In this document: in pieces, positions 1 to 9,943 of the stretch | How positions within the stretch are numbered: position 1 is the first letter of the stretch | How the letters are laid out: each line of letters opens with the position of its first letter | From: Isoetes taiwanensis | Lineage: Eukaryota; Streptophyta; Lycopodiopsida; Isoetales; Isoetaceae | NCBI GenBank assembly: GCA_021234155.1 | Contig: JAJEKV010000008.1 | Span: forward strand, 10,474,740 to 10,538,739 | Length of the DNA: 64,000 nt | Reading direction: 5' to 3' | Made by a program: the position numbers and the translations under genes | The notes under the pieces: generated by a model | Databases searched by the model: none | What the model was told of the DNA's origin: nothing | What the model saw: only the letters and a program-made list of their open reading frames with translations

Positions 1-8
1 GAGAACCT

Positions 9-1703
9 TCATCGGACAGAAGATGAGGGAAAGGAAGTAAAAGGAAATCTAGAAATGGCTTCTAGTGATTCTCCTAGAGCTATTTCTGATATTAGCAGCT
101 GGAGTGCCAATATTCTTGAAGACCCTTTAGATTTGCTTTTCTTCTTTTTACTCTCTTCCTTATAACCAATGATGGCAGTAGTGGTGTGAGAGCAGGATTT
201 CATGGCATCAGATATAGAGCTATTATTGAAATAGACATCATTATCCCATGTTTTAGCAATCGAGTTCTTATCATGGGCAAAAACAGTGTTGTTCTATTTA
301 TCAGAGTCAATTTCAAAATCTAAGTTTATAGAATGGGAGCACAACCAAAATTTGGATTCACAGCTGCCCTTGGGATCTAAATTATCCTTATGGACATAGA
401 AGAGATTATCTCTACTCTCACAAATATTATCACAGTTAATATTATAATCATTTTCTTTAGAGTCAGAAAACTTATTGTTAAGTTCATCAACAAAGCAAAA
501 TGAATTTAATTGTAAAGAGGAAAGATCTTGCCTGAAACTTTCTTTTTGATGAGCACTGGTGAGATCTCCACTATAATTTTGATCCAGGCTATTCACTTTA
601 AGCGAGTCCTCTGTGAGAGATGTAGATAATGTTGAAGACATCTGTACATTCTGTTCTTGAACATGTTCTTTTGCATCATCACTTAGATATAGAGAAACTT
701 GACTTCATTAGAAATCCCTTGCTTAGAAATATCTGCCAATTTTTTCTTCTTATCCCCTATAGCTGACTTATCTGACTCATAATCCACTGATGGCTTCACA
801 ATTAACTCATTCAGTTGCTCAGCAATGTCAGGGGAGATAGTCTCATTTATTTATTTTTTTCCAGGGAAAGATTGAGAGTCTGAGGGGATAGGGGAAGAAA
901 GGTCTATGAGATCAACAGGTGGAAGGGTTGTATCATAGTTTGTAGTAGCAGGAAAAGTATGAGGTGGATCTGGTTTATCAAGGAAAATATTTGGCTCCAT
1001 AGAATCTACAAAACAGTCATCATTTGAATTAGCTAAGAGGTTGAAATTATTGGAACATTTGATGCCCTGGTCTTCTTGATTTACATGTTGGCGAAATTGA
1101 GCAGCAACTGTTTTTGTTGAATCCGTCATGATACTTTATGTATCCAAATAAAATGGCTTAGTATAATGCATTGTACTTCCAGTGTTCTTCATATTGCAAT
1201 TATCGTTTTTAATAATTAATGGAACCTCATTATCTCTGTCACCAGTTGTTTTACACAAGATTTGTATAATATTTACAGAATCACCATGTTAGCAGCATTG
1301 CTTTTTTTCTTTCTTGATCCAGCATGTGAGGAAAAACTGCTTGATCTTGCTAAGACTCTAGAATGATTGAGAATGTTCGAGAGGGTATTATTATGAAGAT
1401 CAAAGTTTGATGAAGAAATTGGTTAAGCATTCTCAAATTATGATCAATGTTTGCTGGATTTATTATGGTCTTAGATTTGCCTGTAGCATCTTTTCCACTG
1501 TGGGTACAGATCTTTGACTTTTCTCTGTTATATGTAATGTTGGAAAGTTCATCTGTATTTTCTTTTGGCTTTTCTCTGTTATATGTAATGTTGGATCCAG
1601 CTTTTGAATTTTCCTTAAAGAAAATGCCTTTATTAAGAATTTTGACATTTGAATGGCTGTCTAGAATATAGGATATCTTCTGTGCTTCAGAATGAAAAGC
1701 CAC
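9..1703 (-). pseudogene. Fragmented minus-strand coding relic, 3' side of the copia insertion
   Basis: Several open stretches on the minus strand (1,703-1,350, 1,129-851, 641-294 and 203-9) read as Ser/Asn/Lys-rich protein. The last has a Lys-rich run (KKKKSKSK). They lie in different frames with stops between them, so no single intact gene is visible. The 1,350-1,703 piece has an internal 17-residue duplication beginning SNITYNREK, matching a 51-bp tandem repeat in the DNA. Together with the Asn-rich stretch at 7,646-7,903, this appears to be one older coding relic split by the copia element. No family is recognised. A low-complexity LINE ORF1 tail is one possibility, but that is inference only. 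It could equally be a decayed host gene. Confidence 0.35.
1518..1597. repeat. 51-bp tandem duplication
   Basis: The segment starting CTTTTCTCTGTTATATG at 1,518 recurs at 1,569, a 51-bp period. The period is 17 codons, and the minus-strand frame stays open through both copies. The duplication therefore arose in, or was tolerated by, a reading frame. Confidence 0.7.
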
Positions 1704-1768
1704 TTTAGAAGGTTGTTGTAGTGCTGTTAAATCTCTTTGCTTTGAAATCCTTTTCTGACTACCATTGA

Positions 1769-1773
1769 CTTTT
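1769..1773. repeat. Target-site duplication CTTTT (left copy)
   Basis: CTTTT lies directly before the TG of the left LTR at 1,774. The same five bases directly follow the CA end of the right LTR at 7,639-7,643. Five-base duplications are normal for Ty1-copia integrase. Confidence 0.85.
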
Positions 1774-2566
1774 TGTAAGAAATTTAGTTAAGTCACATGA
1801 AAAACATCATTGTTCAAGCCTATGCACTGATTAATATACCAACATCACACCTTCACATAAGCACTTTCATACAAGGAATTTCTTCATGCCATATATTGCC
1901 TAAGATCAATCAATAACAGATATGATCTTATTTACCAATTTATCTTCTCACAATAATAAATCATGCATAATGCTCAAGTATATTTCAACTTTTCCTTTCA
2001 ATGGTTATCTCAATCTCAATGTCTTAACTTCGTTATGAAAACAAACTATAATGAAAACCTTTAGTCTTTAACCTTTACTATTCGAATGAAAGAATGAATC
2101 CGTCGCCCCACACTATCCCAAACATATTTACAACTTCAATCTTTATTTTGGCAGTCCGGCGGTGATGCCAGACCGCTAGCAAACTTCCAGATGCAGCCGG
2201 ATCTTCCTGTTTGATTTGCATTGGACCGAAATAATTCGAACCGTGTTTGGCTCCAAGCATCTCGATTAGCCTTAGAATATTCCTTGTATAATTTTCAATG
2301 GTTTGCACTAGCAGAAATAATGGTTAATCATTAACCATGCAACCATCATATTTACTTAGGTTAATTCGTTCAACCTAAGTTTGCCCAGACAGGCATAAAA
2401 CTCTGAACACATAAATGTATTCTCTGTCTAAGTCATTCCCCTGCTTTTATGCACTGATAACACCATTGCTCTTCACAGCATTTACTTAAGATAAAATAAG
2501 TAACCTGTGGCATAAGTTCAACATGATTATGATATGAACAACCTATGTTCCCCTGTAATTCTCACA
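1774..2566 (-). repeat. 3' LTR of the copia element
   Basis: Starts TGTAAGAAATTTAG and ends TTCTCACA. Same length (793 bp) as the LTR at 6,846-7,638, with one visible difference. It contains a short open frame of 76 codons, identical in both LTRs, with no evidence of being coding. The last codons of the gag-pol frame run 24 bases into this LTR. Confidence 0.95.
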
Positions 2567-5500
2567 TTCCCCTTTCAGATCATAATCATTGTAATCCCTG
2601 CAGTTGATTTCTTTAGACAGTTTAGTAAACCTGAAAACACTCAAACCTTTTGTGAATATATCTGCTAATTGTTTTTCAGAACTAATGTACTCAAGTTCTA
2701 TAATCTGCTTGTTCACCATTTCTCGGATGAAGTGCATTTCCATCTCTATGTGCTTTGTCCTTTCGTGCATCACAGGATTCTTACACATAGCTATACAGCT
2801 CTGATTGTCACAATAAAGTGTTGTTCCTCTATTTTGTAAAATTTCCAGTTCACTCAAGAATCTCCTGCTCCAAATTATTTCCTTACTTGCTAAAGTTGTG
2901 GCTGCATATTCAGACTCTGCTGTGGATAAAGCTATAGATGATTGCTTCTTTGTTCTCCAACTTACAGGACCACCACCAAACATTAGAACATATCCAGATG
3001 TTGACTTTCTTTCATCTAAGTCTCCACACCAATCTGCATCAGCATATGCTCTGAGTTCCAAATCCTTTCCACAGTATACAATTCCCTTAGTTTTTGTTCC
3101 TTTGAGAAATCTTAGGACCTTCTTTGCTGCCTTCCAATGCTGCTTGCCTGGATCACTGTTGTATCTAGTTAAAACATTCACAATATAACTTATGTCTGGT
3201 CTGGTGTGATTAGCAACATGTAGTAAACTTCCAACCAATTGCCTGTATGGTGTTCTCCTCATCTCTTCCCTTTCACTTTCAGTCTTAGGGCACATCCTTT
3301 TTGACAATTTTTCCCCTATTGTTAATGGGAGTCTGACTGAGTTGCAGGTCTCCATGCTGAATTTTTCCAGCAGAGCATCAATGTATTTTTCCTGAGATAG
3401 AAATATCCTCTTATTTATTCTATCTCTTTTAATTTCAATTCCCAGAAACTTAGATAATTCACCTAAGTCCGTCATTTTATATTTTTCTTTTAGCAACTTC
3501 TTACATTGATTGAGAATGTTTAAATTGCTTGCTGCCAGCACACAATCATCAACATAGATTGCAACTATGCATACATCCTTATCCTTCTGCAGAATATACA
3601 CATTTCCATCATTCTCTAATTTGTTGAGTCCTTGTTCCTTTAAATAACTGTCAATGCATTTGTACCATTGCCTAGGAGCCTGCTTTAAACCATAAACTGC
3701 TCTTTTCAACCTCCAGACCTTTCCTTTGCCATTTTCAAACCCCTGTGCTTGTGTCATATACACTTCTTCTTCCAATTCAGCATTTAAGAATGCAGTACAT
3801 ACATCCATGTGGTGTAATTCCATATCTAAGGCATTTGCCATGGCAATGATCATCCTAATGCTTGACATTTTCACCACTGGAGAATACGTTTCATCAAAAT
3901 CTATACCCTTTTTCTGTGAATAACCCTGAGCTACCAATCTTGCCTTGTGCTTAGGGGACCCATCTGAATTTTGTTTTAGCTTAAAAATCCATTTGCTTCC
4001 AATTGCTTGCTTGCCTTTTGGCAAATCAGTAATTTCATAGGTTGATGTCCTTTCGAATGATTCCATTTCTTCAACCATAGCCTTCTTCCAATTTTCACAG
4101 TCATGATTGTTTACTGCCTCCTCATAACTTTCAGGAACCCCTGTTTCCATAATTATCAAAGCTTCAGATGTGTCTTCTGGCTGTTTGTCTATTCTGCCAC
4201 TTTTACCACTTTCTTTCCTTCCATACATGTCAACATTAAATTTCAATTCTTCCTTAAGTCTATCACCTTCATTTCTCCTTTTCTTGTCTTTCTTTGCTGT
4301 CTCATGGTCTTGTTCTCTACTCATGTTCTGTTCTCCTATATCTGGTATGGCCACTTCATTATCCTGTTTAGCAACATTTCCCTTTTGTTTTTCCCCTTCA
4401 TCAAAATCAACAATTATTTCTTTCTTTGCTGTTCCTTCATTTTCCTTGTCAACTTCAGGGATTTCATCATGTTCTTTGAGCATTTCATTATTCACATTGG
4501 GTTTATATAACTGTTTTTCAACAAAAGTCACATCCCTACTTATTATAATATTCCTTTTTTCTGGGTTGTACATTCTGTACCCCTTTGTGCACTCAAAATA
4601 TCCAACTAGGAAACTAATGGTTGCTCTATTGTCCAATTTCTGTCTTAACTCTTCAGGAACATGAGAGTATCCCAGACAACCATATGCTCTGTATTTTTCA
4701 TAGCTAGGTTTCTTCCCTGACCAGACCTCTTCAGGAGTTCTTCCATTTATTGCCTTTGAAGGCAGTACATTGTGCATTTCCACAGCAGTTTTTACTGCCT
4801 CTTCCCAAAGAAAATTAGGAAGGCCAGCATGTTTCAACATGGACCTAGTTGCATTTAAAATGGTCTTATTCATTCTTTCTGCTACTCCATTCTGTTGTGG
4901 AGTGTAGCTACATGTATATTGCCTTTTGATCCCTTTATCTATGCAATAATTAGAAAATTTAAAAGACATGTACTCACCTCCTCTGTCAGATCGAACACAC
5001 TTAATTTTTCTTCCTGTTGAGCACTCCACTTCAGCAGCAAATCTTTTGAAGGCTTCAAAGGCTAGGTCCTTTGTTTTAAGGCAATACACTTTGGTCTTCC
5101 TGCTAAGATCATCCACAAAAGTAATAAAATAGCGTTTTCCAGAAATACCTGTTACATTCAAAGGTCCACAAATGTCAGTATGAATTAGTTCCAGAATTTC
5201 TTTTGCATTTCTTTTTGCCCTTGTGAATGGTAATCTGCTGTGCTTTCCAAGGATACATCCTTTGCATATGAATTCATTTGTCTTGCTGTTGGTTGAGCTT
5301 ATCCATCCTTCTCTAATCATCATTTCAATGTTCTTTATATTTGTATGACCAAGTCTCTCATGCCATAATTCCACATTTGGTTGTGTTATCAAGTTCACAC
5401 TGCCAAAACAGTTGGGACTGATTCCAAATAAATTTCCAACACGTCTTCCTAAAAATTTCAACTCATTGCCTTCAAAAATTTTACAATGCATTTGTTCAAA

Positions 5501-6817
5501 TACTACCTTGAACCCCATGTCAACTAATTGAGCAATGGAGATCAAATTTCTCACTAAGCTGGGAACACAAAGTACATTTTGCAGATTTACTCTTCTACCA
5601 CTCAAATCAAATAACTCCAGCACTCCTACATCTTCAACCTTTTGCAAATCTCCATTGCCTACTTGAATGTGACCACCACCATTTCCTTTGCATTCTTTTA
5701 AGATTTTGGTTGAGCATGTAATGGTTTTTTCAGCTCCACTATCTAGAATCAAGAGATCATCATCATTAGATCCTTTTTCACAAGATAAATAGGTTGAGAC
5801 ACTTACCTCTTCTTCTTCATCTCCAGTTTCTTCTTCCAAGAGTACTTCTTCAGCTATATTAGCTTCTGAGTTTGATCTTCTGCCCCTGCCTCTTCCTCTG
5901 CCTCTAAAATTCTGATTTCCCCTTCCACCTCTGAATTTACCTTTGTAATTTTCCTTTGGAGAGGAACAGTTTGATGCATAGTGGCCTCGTCCCCCACAAT
6001 TGTAACAATTTATGTCCTTTGATAGCTTGGGACAATTAATTTTAATATGGCCATATTCATTACAATTGAAACATGGACCAGTCTTCCCTATTTGACGAGA
6101 TTCAGTCTTACCTTTTCCTTTTGCCATTAAAATTTGGCTTGTGTCTTCCTCTTCCAACACTCTGTTCTGCTCCAGCTCTGTTTTAAGCAGCCTTTCAGCT
6201 TCAAGTCTAGTGGTCGCAATGGTTCTAATAAAGATTGCAATGTTTCCCAGGTTTGTCACTGCCCTGGATATAGCCAACACCTGCTGTTGCTGTGAATAGA
6301 TCACACCAGCTCCCTCCAAGTCTGCTATTATATTATCAAAGTTTTGGAAGAAGTCATTTACATTGTCCCTGTCATGGAACTTAAGTCTCCTCAGCTCATT
6401 CTCCAATAAATCAATTTGAGAAGACGTCTTTGCTTCATAAGTTTTCAACATATAATTCCACATCTGTCTTGGAGACATTCCTCTTAACTTCAAAACAATC
6501 CCAGCACTCACTTTGCTCATTATAATGCCTTGAGCTTCTCGAATCTTTGCATTATCAGCCCCCTGATTTGCTCCAGAAGTAGCACTCACTTCCACAGTTT
6601 GATCTTCATTTGTAGAAGAACTTTCTCCATCAACCTCAGCTATCAACCTCCTTCTCGATGTTGACCTGCTAGTTTCTTCCTCAGAAGTATCAACAAGACC
6701 CCACAGGTCTTCTACTTGAAGCACATGCTTCACTTTCTCCTTCCACACTTGAAAGCCAGAATCCCCCTTGAATACATCTATGGCATTCAACAATCCAGCT
6801 CCAAATCTGCTAGACAT
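2543..6817 (-). CDS. Ty1-copia gag-pol polyprotein
   Basis: One 1,424-residue frame without stops. In order: a Gag domain (about residues 15-240); two CCHC zinc knuckles (CFNCNEYGHIKINC near 249-262 and CYNCGGRGHYASNC near 271-284) followed by an Arg/Gly-rich stretch; an aspartic protease DSGA motif (near 359); a pre-integrase HHCC region (WHERLGH ... CKGC, 485-521); an integrase core with D548, D611 and E647; a reverse transcriptase with the YVDD active site; and an RNase H (ADADWCGD ... STAESEY) ending in ADIFTKGL. The start codon at 6,815-6,817 lies 28 bases inside the 5' LTR boundary, just after the primer site. The stop (2,543-2,545) lies inside the 3' LTR. The protein packages and copies the element RNA in cytoplasmic particles and integrates the cDNA in the nucleus. 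Length and intactness suggest it is, or very recently was, active. Confidence 0.97.
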   Translation of the reverse strand: MSSRFGAGLLNAIDVFKGDSGFQVWKEKVKHVLQVEDLWGLVDTSEEETSRSTSRRRLIAEVDGESSSTNEDQTVEVSATSGANQGADNAKIREAQGIIMSKVSAGIVLKLRGMSPRQMWNYMLKTYEAKTSSQIDLLENELRRLKFHDRDNVNDFFQNFDNIIADLEGAGVIYSQQQQVLAISRAVTNLGNIAIFIRTIATTRLEAERLLKTELEQNRVLEEEDTSQILMAKGKGKTESRQIGKTGPCFNCNEYGHIKINCPKLSKDINCYNCGGRGHYASNCSSPKENYKGKFRGGRGNQNFRGRGRGRGRRSNSEANIAEEVLLEEETGDEEEEVSVSTYLSCEKGSNDDDLLILDSGAEKTITCSTKILKECKGNGGGHIQVGNGDLQKVEDVGVLELFDLSGRRVNLQNVLCVPSLVRNLISIAQLVDMGFKVVFEQMHCKIFEGNELKFLGRRVGNLFGISPNCFGSVNLITQPNVELWHERLGHTNIKNIEMMIREGWISSTNSKTNEFICKGCILGKHSRLPFTRAKRNAKEILELIHTDICGPLNVTGISGKRYFITFVDDLSRKTKVYCLKTKDLAFEAFKRFAAEVECSTGRKIKCVRSDRGGEYMSFKFSNYCIDKGIKRQYTCSYTPQQNGVAERMNKTILNATRSMLKHAGLPNFLWEEAVKTAVEMHNVLPSKAINGRTPEEVWSGKKPSYEKYRAYGCLGYSHVPEELRQKLDNRATISFLVGYFECTKGYRMYNPEKRNIIISRDVTFVEKQLYKPNVNNEMLKEHDEIPEVDKENEGTAKKEIIVDFDEGEKQKGNVAKQDNEVAIPDIGEQNMSREQDHETAKKDKKRRNEGDRLKEELKFNVDMYGRKESGKSGRIDKQPEDTSEALIIMETGVPESYEEAVNNHDCENWKKAMVEEMESFERTSTYEITDLPKGKQAIGSKWIFKLKQNSDGSPKHKARLVAQGYSQKKGIDFDETYSPVVKMSSIRMIIAMANALDMELHHMDVCTAFLNAELEEEVYMTQAQGFENGKGKVWRLKRAVYGLKQAPRQWYKCIDSYLKEQGLNKLENDGNVYILQKDKDVCIVAIYVDDCVLAASNLNILNQCKKLLKEKYKMTDLGELSKFLGIEIKRDRINKRIFLSQEKYIDALLEKFSMETCNSVRLPLTIGEKLSKRMCPKTESEREEMRRTPYRQLVGSLLHVANHTRPDISYIVNVLTRYNSDPGKQHWKAAKKVLRFLKGTKTKGIVYCGKDLELRAYADADWCGDLDERKSTSGYVLMFGGGPVSWRTKKQSSIALSTAESEYAATTLASKEIIWSRRFLSELEILQNRGTTLYCDNQSCIAMCKNPVMHERTKHIEMEMHFIREMVNKQIIELEYISSEKQLADIFTKGLSVFRFTKLSKEINCRDYNDYDLKGECENYRGT
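2567..2578 (-). other. Polypurine tract of the copia element
   Basis: On the minus strand CTGAAAGGGGAA sits directly upstream of the 3' LTR. That is the expected place for the plus-strand DNA primer. It lies inside the end of the gag-pol frame, encoding residues of the C-terminal tail. Confidence 0.85.
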
Positions 6818-6832
6818 TCTGTCTGCAGGCCT

Positions 6833-6844
6833 GCTCTGATACCA
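6833..6844 (-). other. Primer binding site (initiator tRNA-Met)
   Basis: The minus strand reads TGGTATCAGAGC one base inside the 5' LTR. This is the classical plant Ty1-copia site complementary to the 3' end of initiator tRNA-Met. It fixes the element's orientation and its left boundary. Confidence 0.95.
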
Positions 6845-6845
6845 A

Positions 6846-7638
6846 TGTAAGAAATTTAGTTAAGTCACATGAAAAACATCATTGTTCAAGCCTATGCACT
6901 GATTAATATACCAACATCACACCTTCACATAAGCACTTTCATACAAGGAATTTCTTCATGCCATATATTGCCTAAGATCAATCAATAACAGATATGATCT
7001 TATTTACCAATTTATCTTCTCACAATAATAAATCATGCATAATGCTCAAGTATATTTCAACTTTTCCTTTCAATGGTTATCTCAATCTCAATGTCTTAAC
7101 TTCGTTATGAAAACAAACTATAATGAAAACCTTTAGTCTTTAACCTTTACTATTCGAATGAAAGAATGAATCCGTCGCCCCACACTATCCCAAACATATT
7201 TACAACTTCAATCTTTATTTTGGCAGTCCGGCGGTGATGCCAGACCGCTAGCAAACTTCCAGATGCAGCCGGATCTTCCTGTTTGATTTGCATTGGACCG
7301 AAATAATTCGAACCGTGTTTGGCTCCAAGCATCTCGATTAGCCTTAGAATATTCCTTGTATAATTTTCAATGGTTTGCACTAGCAGAAATAATGGTTAAT
7401 CATTAACCATGCAACCATCATATTTACTTAGGTTAATTCGTTCAACCTAAGTTTGCCCAGACAGGCATAAAACTCTGAACACATAAATGTATTCTCTGTC
7501 TAAGTCATTCCCCTGCTTTTATGCACTGATAACACCATTGCTCTTCACAGCATTTACTTAAGATAAAATAAGTAACCTGTGGCATAACTTCAACATGATT
7601 ATGATATGAACAACCTATGTTCCCCTGTAATTCTCACA
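6846..7638 (-). repeat. 5' LTR of the copia element
   Basis: A 793-bp copy of the LTR at 1,774-2,566, TG...CA bounded and followed by the CTTTT target duplication at 7,639-7,643. In minus orientation it carries the element's promoter. No TATA box was assigned with confidence. Confidence 0.95.
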
Positions 7639-7645
7639 CTTTTTT

Positions 7646-7903
<258 letters not shown>

Positions 7904-7904
7904 T

Positions 7905-8371
7905 TTAACATTAGAGTCGTCACATGAGGTACCAAAAAAGGTGCATTTGCACTATTTGCTGTAAAATTTATATAAAATCAAATGTTCAATAATCAGTCAA
8001 ACCCTTCTTACATGTTAATATATAGCAGTCATATTCCATCAAAAAATACCTAAAAATCTATTAGTCCCTGTTTATGAGAGTTACACTTAGGTAAATGCAA
8101 GGGGGTCAAGTCTGTTTTACTTCATGTTTAGATAAAGTAAAACTGTCCCGGTAAGAAGATTTTTATGATTTTTTTTCATTATTTTTGTATCTTTCTTCAC
8201 GAGTTAGAGAGTAAAACACAAAAAACTGCACCTCAATCCGAGATCTGAGAAAGGAGATAGGGTTGTTTGAATATGATAGGGTCAAAACTGTTGTTTGTCT
8301 TCTGTGAACCAATACTGGTTTCTAGAAAGCTATTCCCAAATCAAATCTCTAACTTTTGTAGGAAATGAATT
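7905..8371. other. AT-rich spacer, nothing recognised
   Basis: Low-complexity AT-rich DNA between the TTG repeat and the proposed left end of the CACTA element. No reading frame, RNA gene or clear repeat was seen. Confidence 0.5.
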
Positions 8372-8419
8372 CACAACAACCCCAATAACTTGTCCACACC
8401 TGAAAACCACAGTAAAAAA

Positions 8420-9080
8420 TGTCAACGCGTAGGCTTTTTGGTACTCTTCAAAAAACTTACATGTAGTTTTTTATAGGTGTGTTTTTTCTCATCAATACCG
8501 TTGTTTTTTTAAGCAGAGAAGTTGTTTTTTTAAGCAGAGAATGAATACCAACAGTTGTTTTAAAATTCCTTTATTCCTATACATCGTTTTATGGTAAAAT
8601 TCCACATACCACATATTGTAACCGAATTCAATAGTTGTTTTAAAACTACTTCTTTTACTACTACACGTAGTTTTATGGTAGATTTTTCCATAGATAAAGT
8701 CACTCACACGTTGTTTTATGGTACAATTCCCCATAGATAAAGACACTTCAATTACTACTTATTGTATAGTCGTATTCAACGGTTGCTTTAAAATTACTTA
8801 CGTTACTACACATCGTTTTTTGGTAGGATTTCCCATAAATAAAGTCACTTCATTACTACACATTGTATAGCCGATCCCCGTAGAAAAGTGTATATCTCCA
8901 CATCTAGTTTTTTGGCATTAAAACCACTAGAAAAAATTACTCCTTTTATGACATTGTATAAGAGCCTAATTCGAGTAGAAAAATGTACATCTTCCCGTAG
9001 AAGAATGTACATCTCTATGTGTATATTTTTGGTATAAATATGCATCACATGTTATACAATATATCCACACCTACATTCTT
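8420..9080. repeat. Left subterminal repeat region of the CACTA element
   Basis: Imperfect tandem copies of a motif with GTTTTATGGTA followed by CCCATAAATAAAGTCACT and TTACTACACATTG, each about 80-110 bp. Arrays of short motifs near the ends are the TNPA-binding regions in known CACTA elements. That role is inferred here. Confidence 0.6.
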
Positions 9081-9185
9081 GGCATACAAACCATTGGAAA
9101 AATCTAGGGGCATAAACCATTAGCAATAAACCATTACCATTAGCCAAAAAAATGAAATGTAACCTCACGAATCCAAAACCGAGCG

Positions 9186-9560
9186 TTGCTCCAATTCTTT
9201 CATGCTCGAATATGCAATTGTGGACGAAGGCAATGCTACTGTAAGTCTCTAACCCTCTCGATCATCCATGTTCCAGAGCTGAAGGCCATCTTAGGGCGTT
9301 TTATAAGTCGGGTTTTTCTTGCTCAATTGGGAAATGTCGATCTTTCTTGTGTCTCCAGAACCATACAGTAGTTGTTCTTTATGACATCTTTTGTTCTGTT
9401 GATGCAGATCCATGGTTCACAAGATGGACTTCAAGCTTTAAAATCTAGAAGCATCCTCATTCAGGCAAGTCATTCTGCATCCGATTGTGCTTATGCCTCT
9501 GCTTATGCCTACTATCTCACCAGCCTTGCAAGAATAATATGTAAGCAGAGAGCTGCAATT
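9186..9560 (+). other. Exon-like fragments of unknown origin
   Basis: A short open segment ends in a GTAAGT-type donor near 9,240. Another segment follows a TGATGCAG acceptor near 9,409, reads IHGSQDGLQALKSRS and continues openly to about 9,540. The pattern suggests small exons of a captured host gene inside the CACTA element. I do not recognise the family, and either piece could be chance. Confidence 0.25.
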
Positions 9561-9706
9561 CATCACAATTTCTTTGTATTTCCCGCATTTTCAGATGTTA
9601 AGGCATGTTGCTTTGTTACTAACTGTTTTGGAATTCCTTCTAGAATAGTTTAATAACAATTTAGAAATAGGTAAGGCATCTGCACATGCTGTATGATTAG
9701 ACATAC

Positions 9707-9943
9707 CCCCACTGATTTGCCATCTTGTAAGCCTGAATCAGACCTCCATGTCACTCTTTGAGATGATGGCAATGGACCAGATCTCTGTCCCTCATAGAAC
9801 AGAATGCCCTTGCCTAATGCATCACCATAGTCAAATCCAGCATTGCAGCCTTTAGCCAGAAATGAAGCAATGAATATGAAGAGGGTCTTAAATGCAGCAA
9901 ATCTTAGTTCCATGTTGAAAGCAATGCCGAATGAATGTATCAT
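9707..9943 (-). pseudogene. Captured first exon of a GH9 endoglucanase (cellulase)
   Basis: The minus strand from Met at 9,913 encodes a hydrophobic signal-peptide-like start ([18 protein letters not shown]). It is followed by [20 protein letters not shown] and [13 protein letters not shown], the N-terminal signature of plant family-9 endo-1,4-beta-glucanases. The exon ends at a GTATGT donor (9,706-9,701), where GH9 genes continue with the GG-YYDAGD exon. No such second exon is present. It lies inside the proposed CACTA element, upstream of the transposase and on the other strand. It is therefore best read as a captured host fragment rather than a gene. An intact enzyme would be secreted to the cell wall; this piece has no catalytic residues. 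Confidence 0.75.

Larger units (their letters stand above)
1774..7638 (-). mobile_element. Full-length Ty1-copia LTR retrotransposon, very young
   Basis: A 5,865-bp element in minus orientation. It has two 793-bp TG...CA LTRs, a CTTTT duplication on both sides, an initiator tRNA-Met primer site, a polypurine tract and one uninterrupted gag-pol frame. By eye the LTRs differ at a single base (near 2,517 versus 7,589), so insertion was recent. All domains needed for autonomous movement are visible. It landed in an older minus-strand coding relic next to a TTG microsatellite. Superfamily is certain from domain order (protease, integrase, reverse transcriptase, RNase H); the lineage within copia is not assigned. 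Confidence 0.97.

Noticed and set aside
2078-2308. 76-codon frame in each LTR
   Set aside because: Identical in both LTRs only because they are copies. No start context or relation to known LTR proteins.
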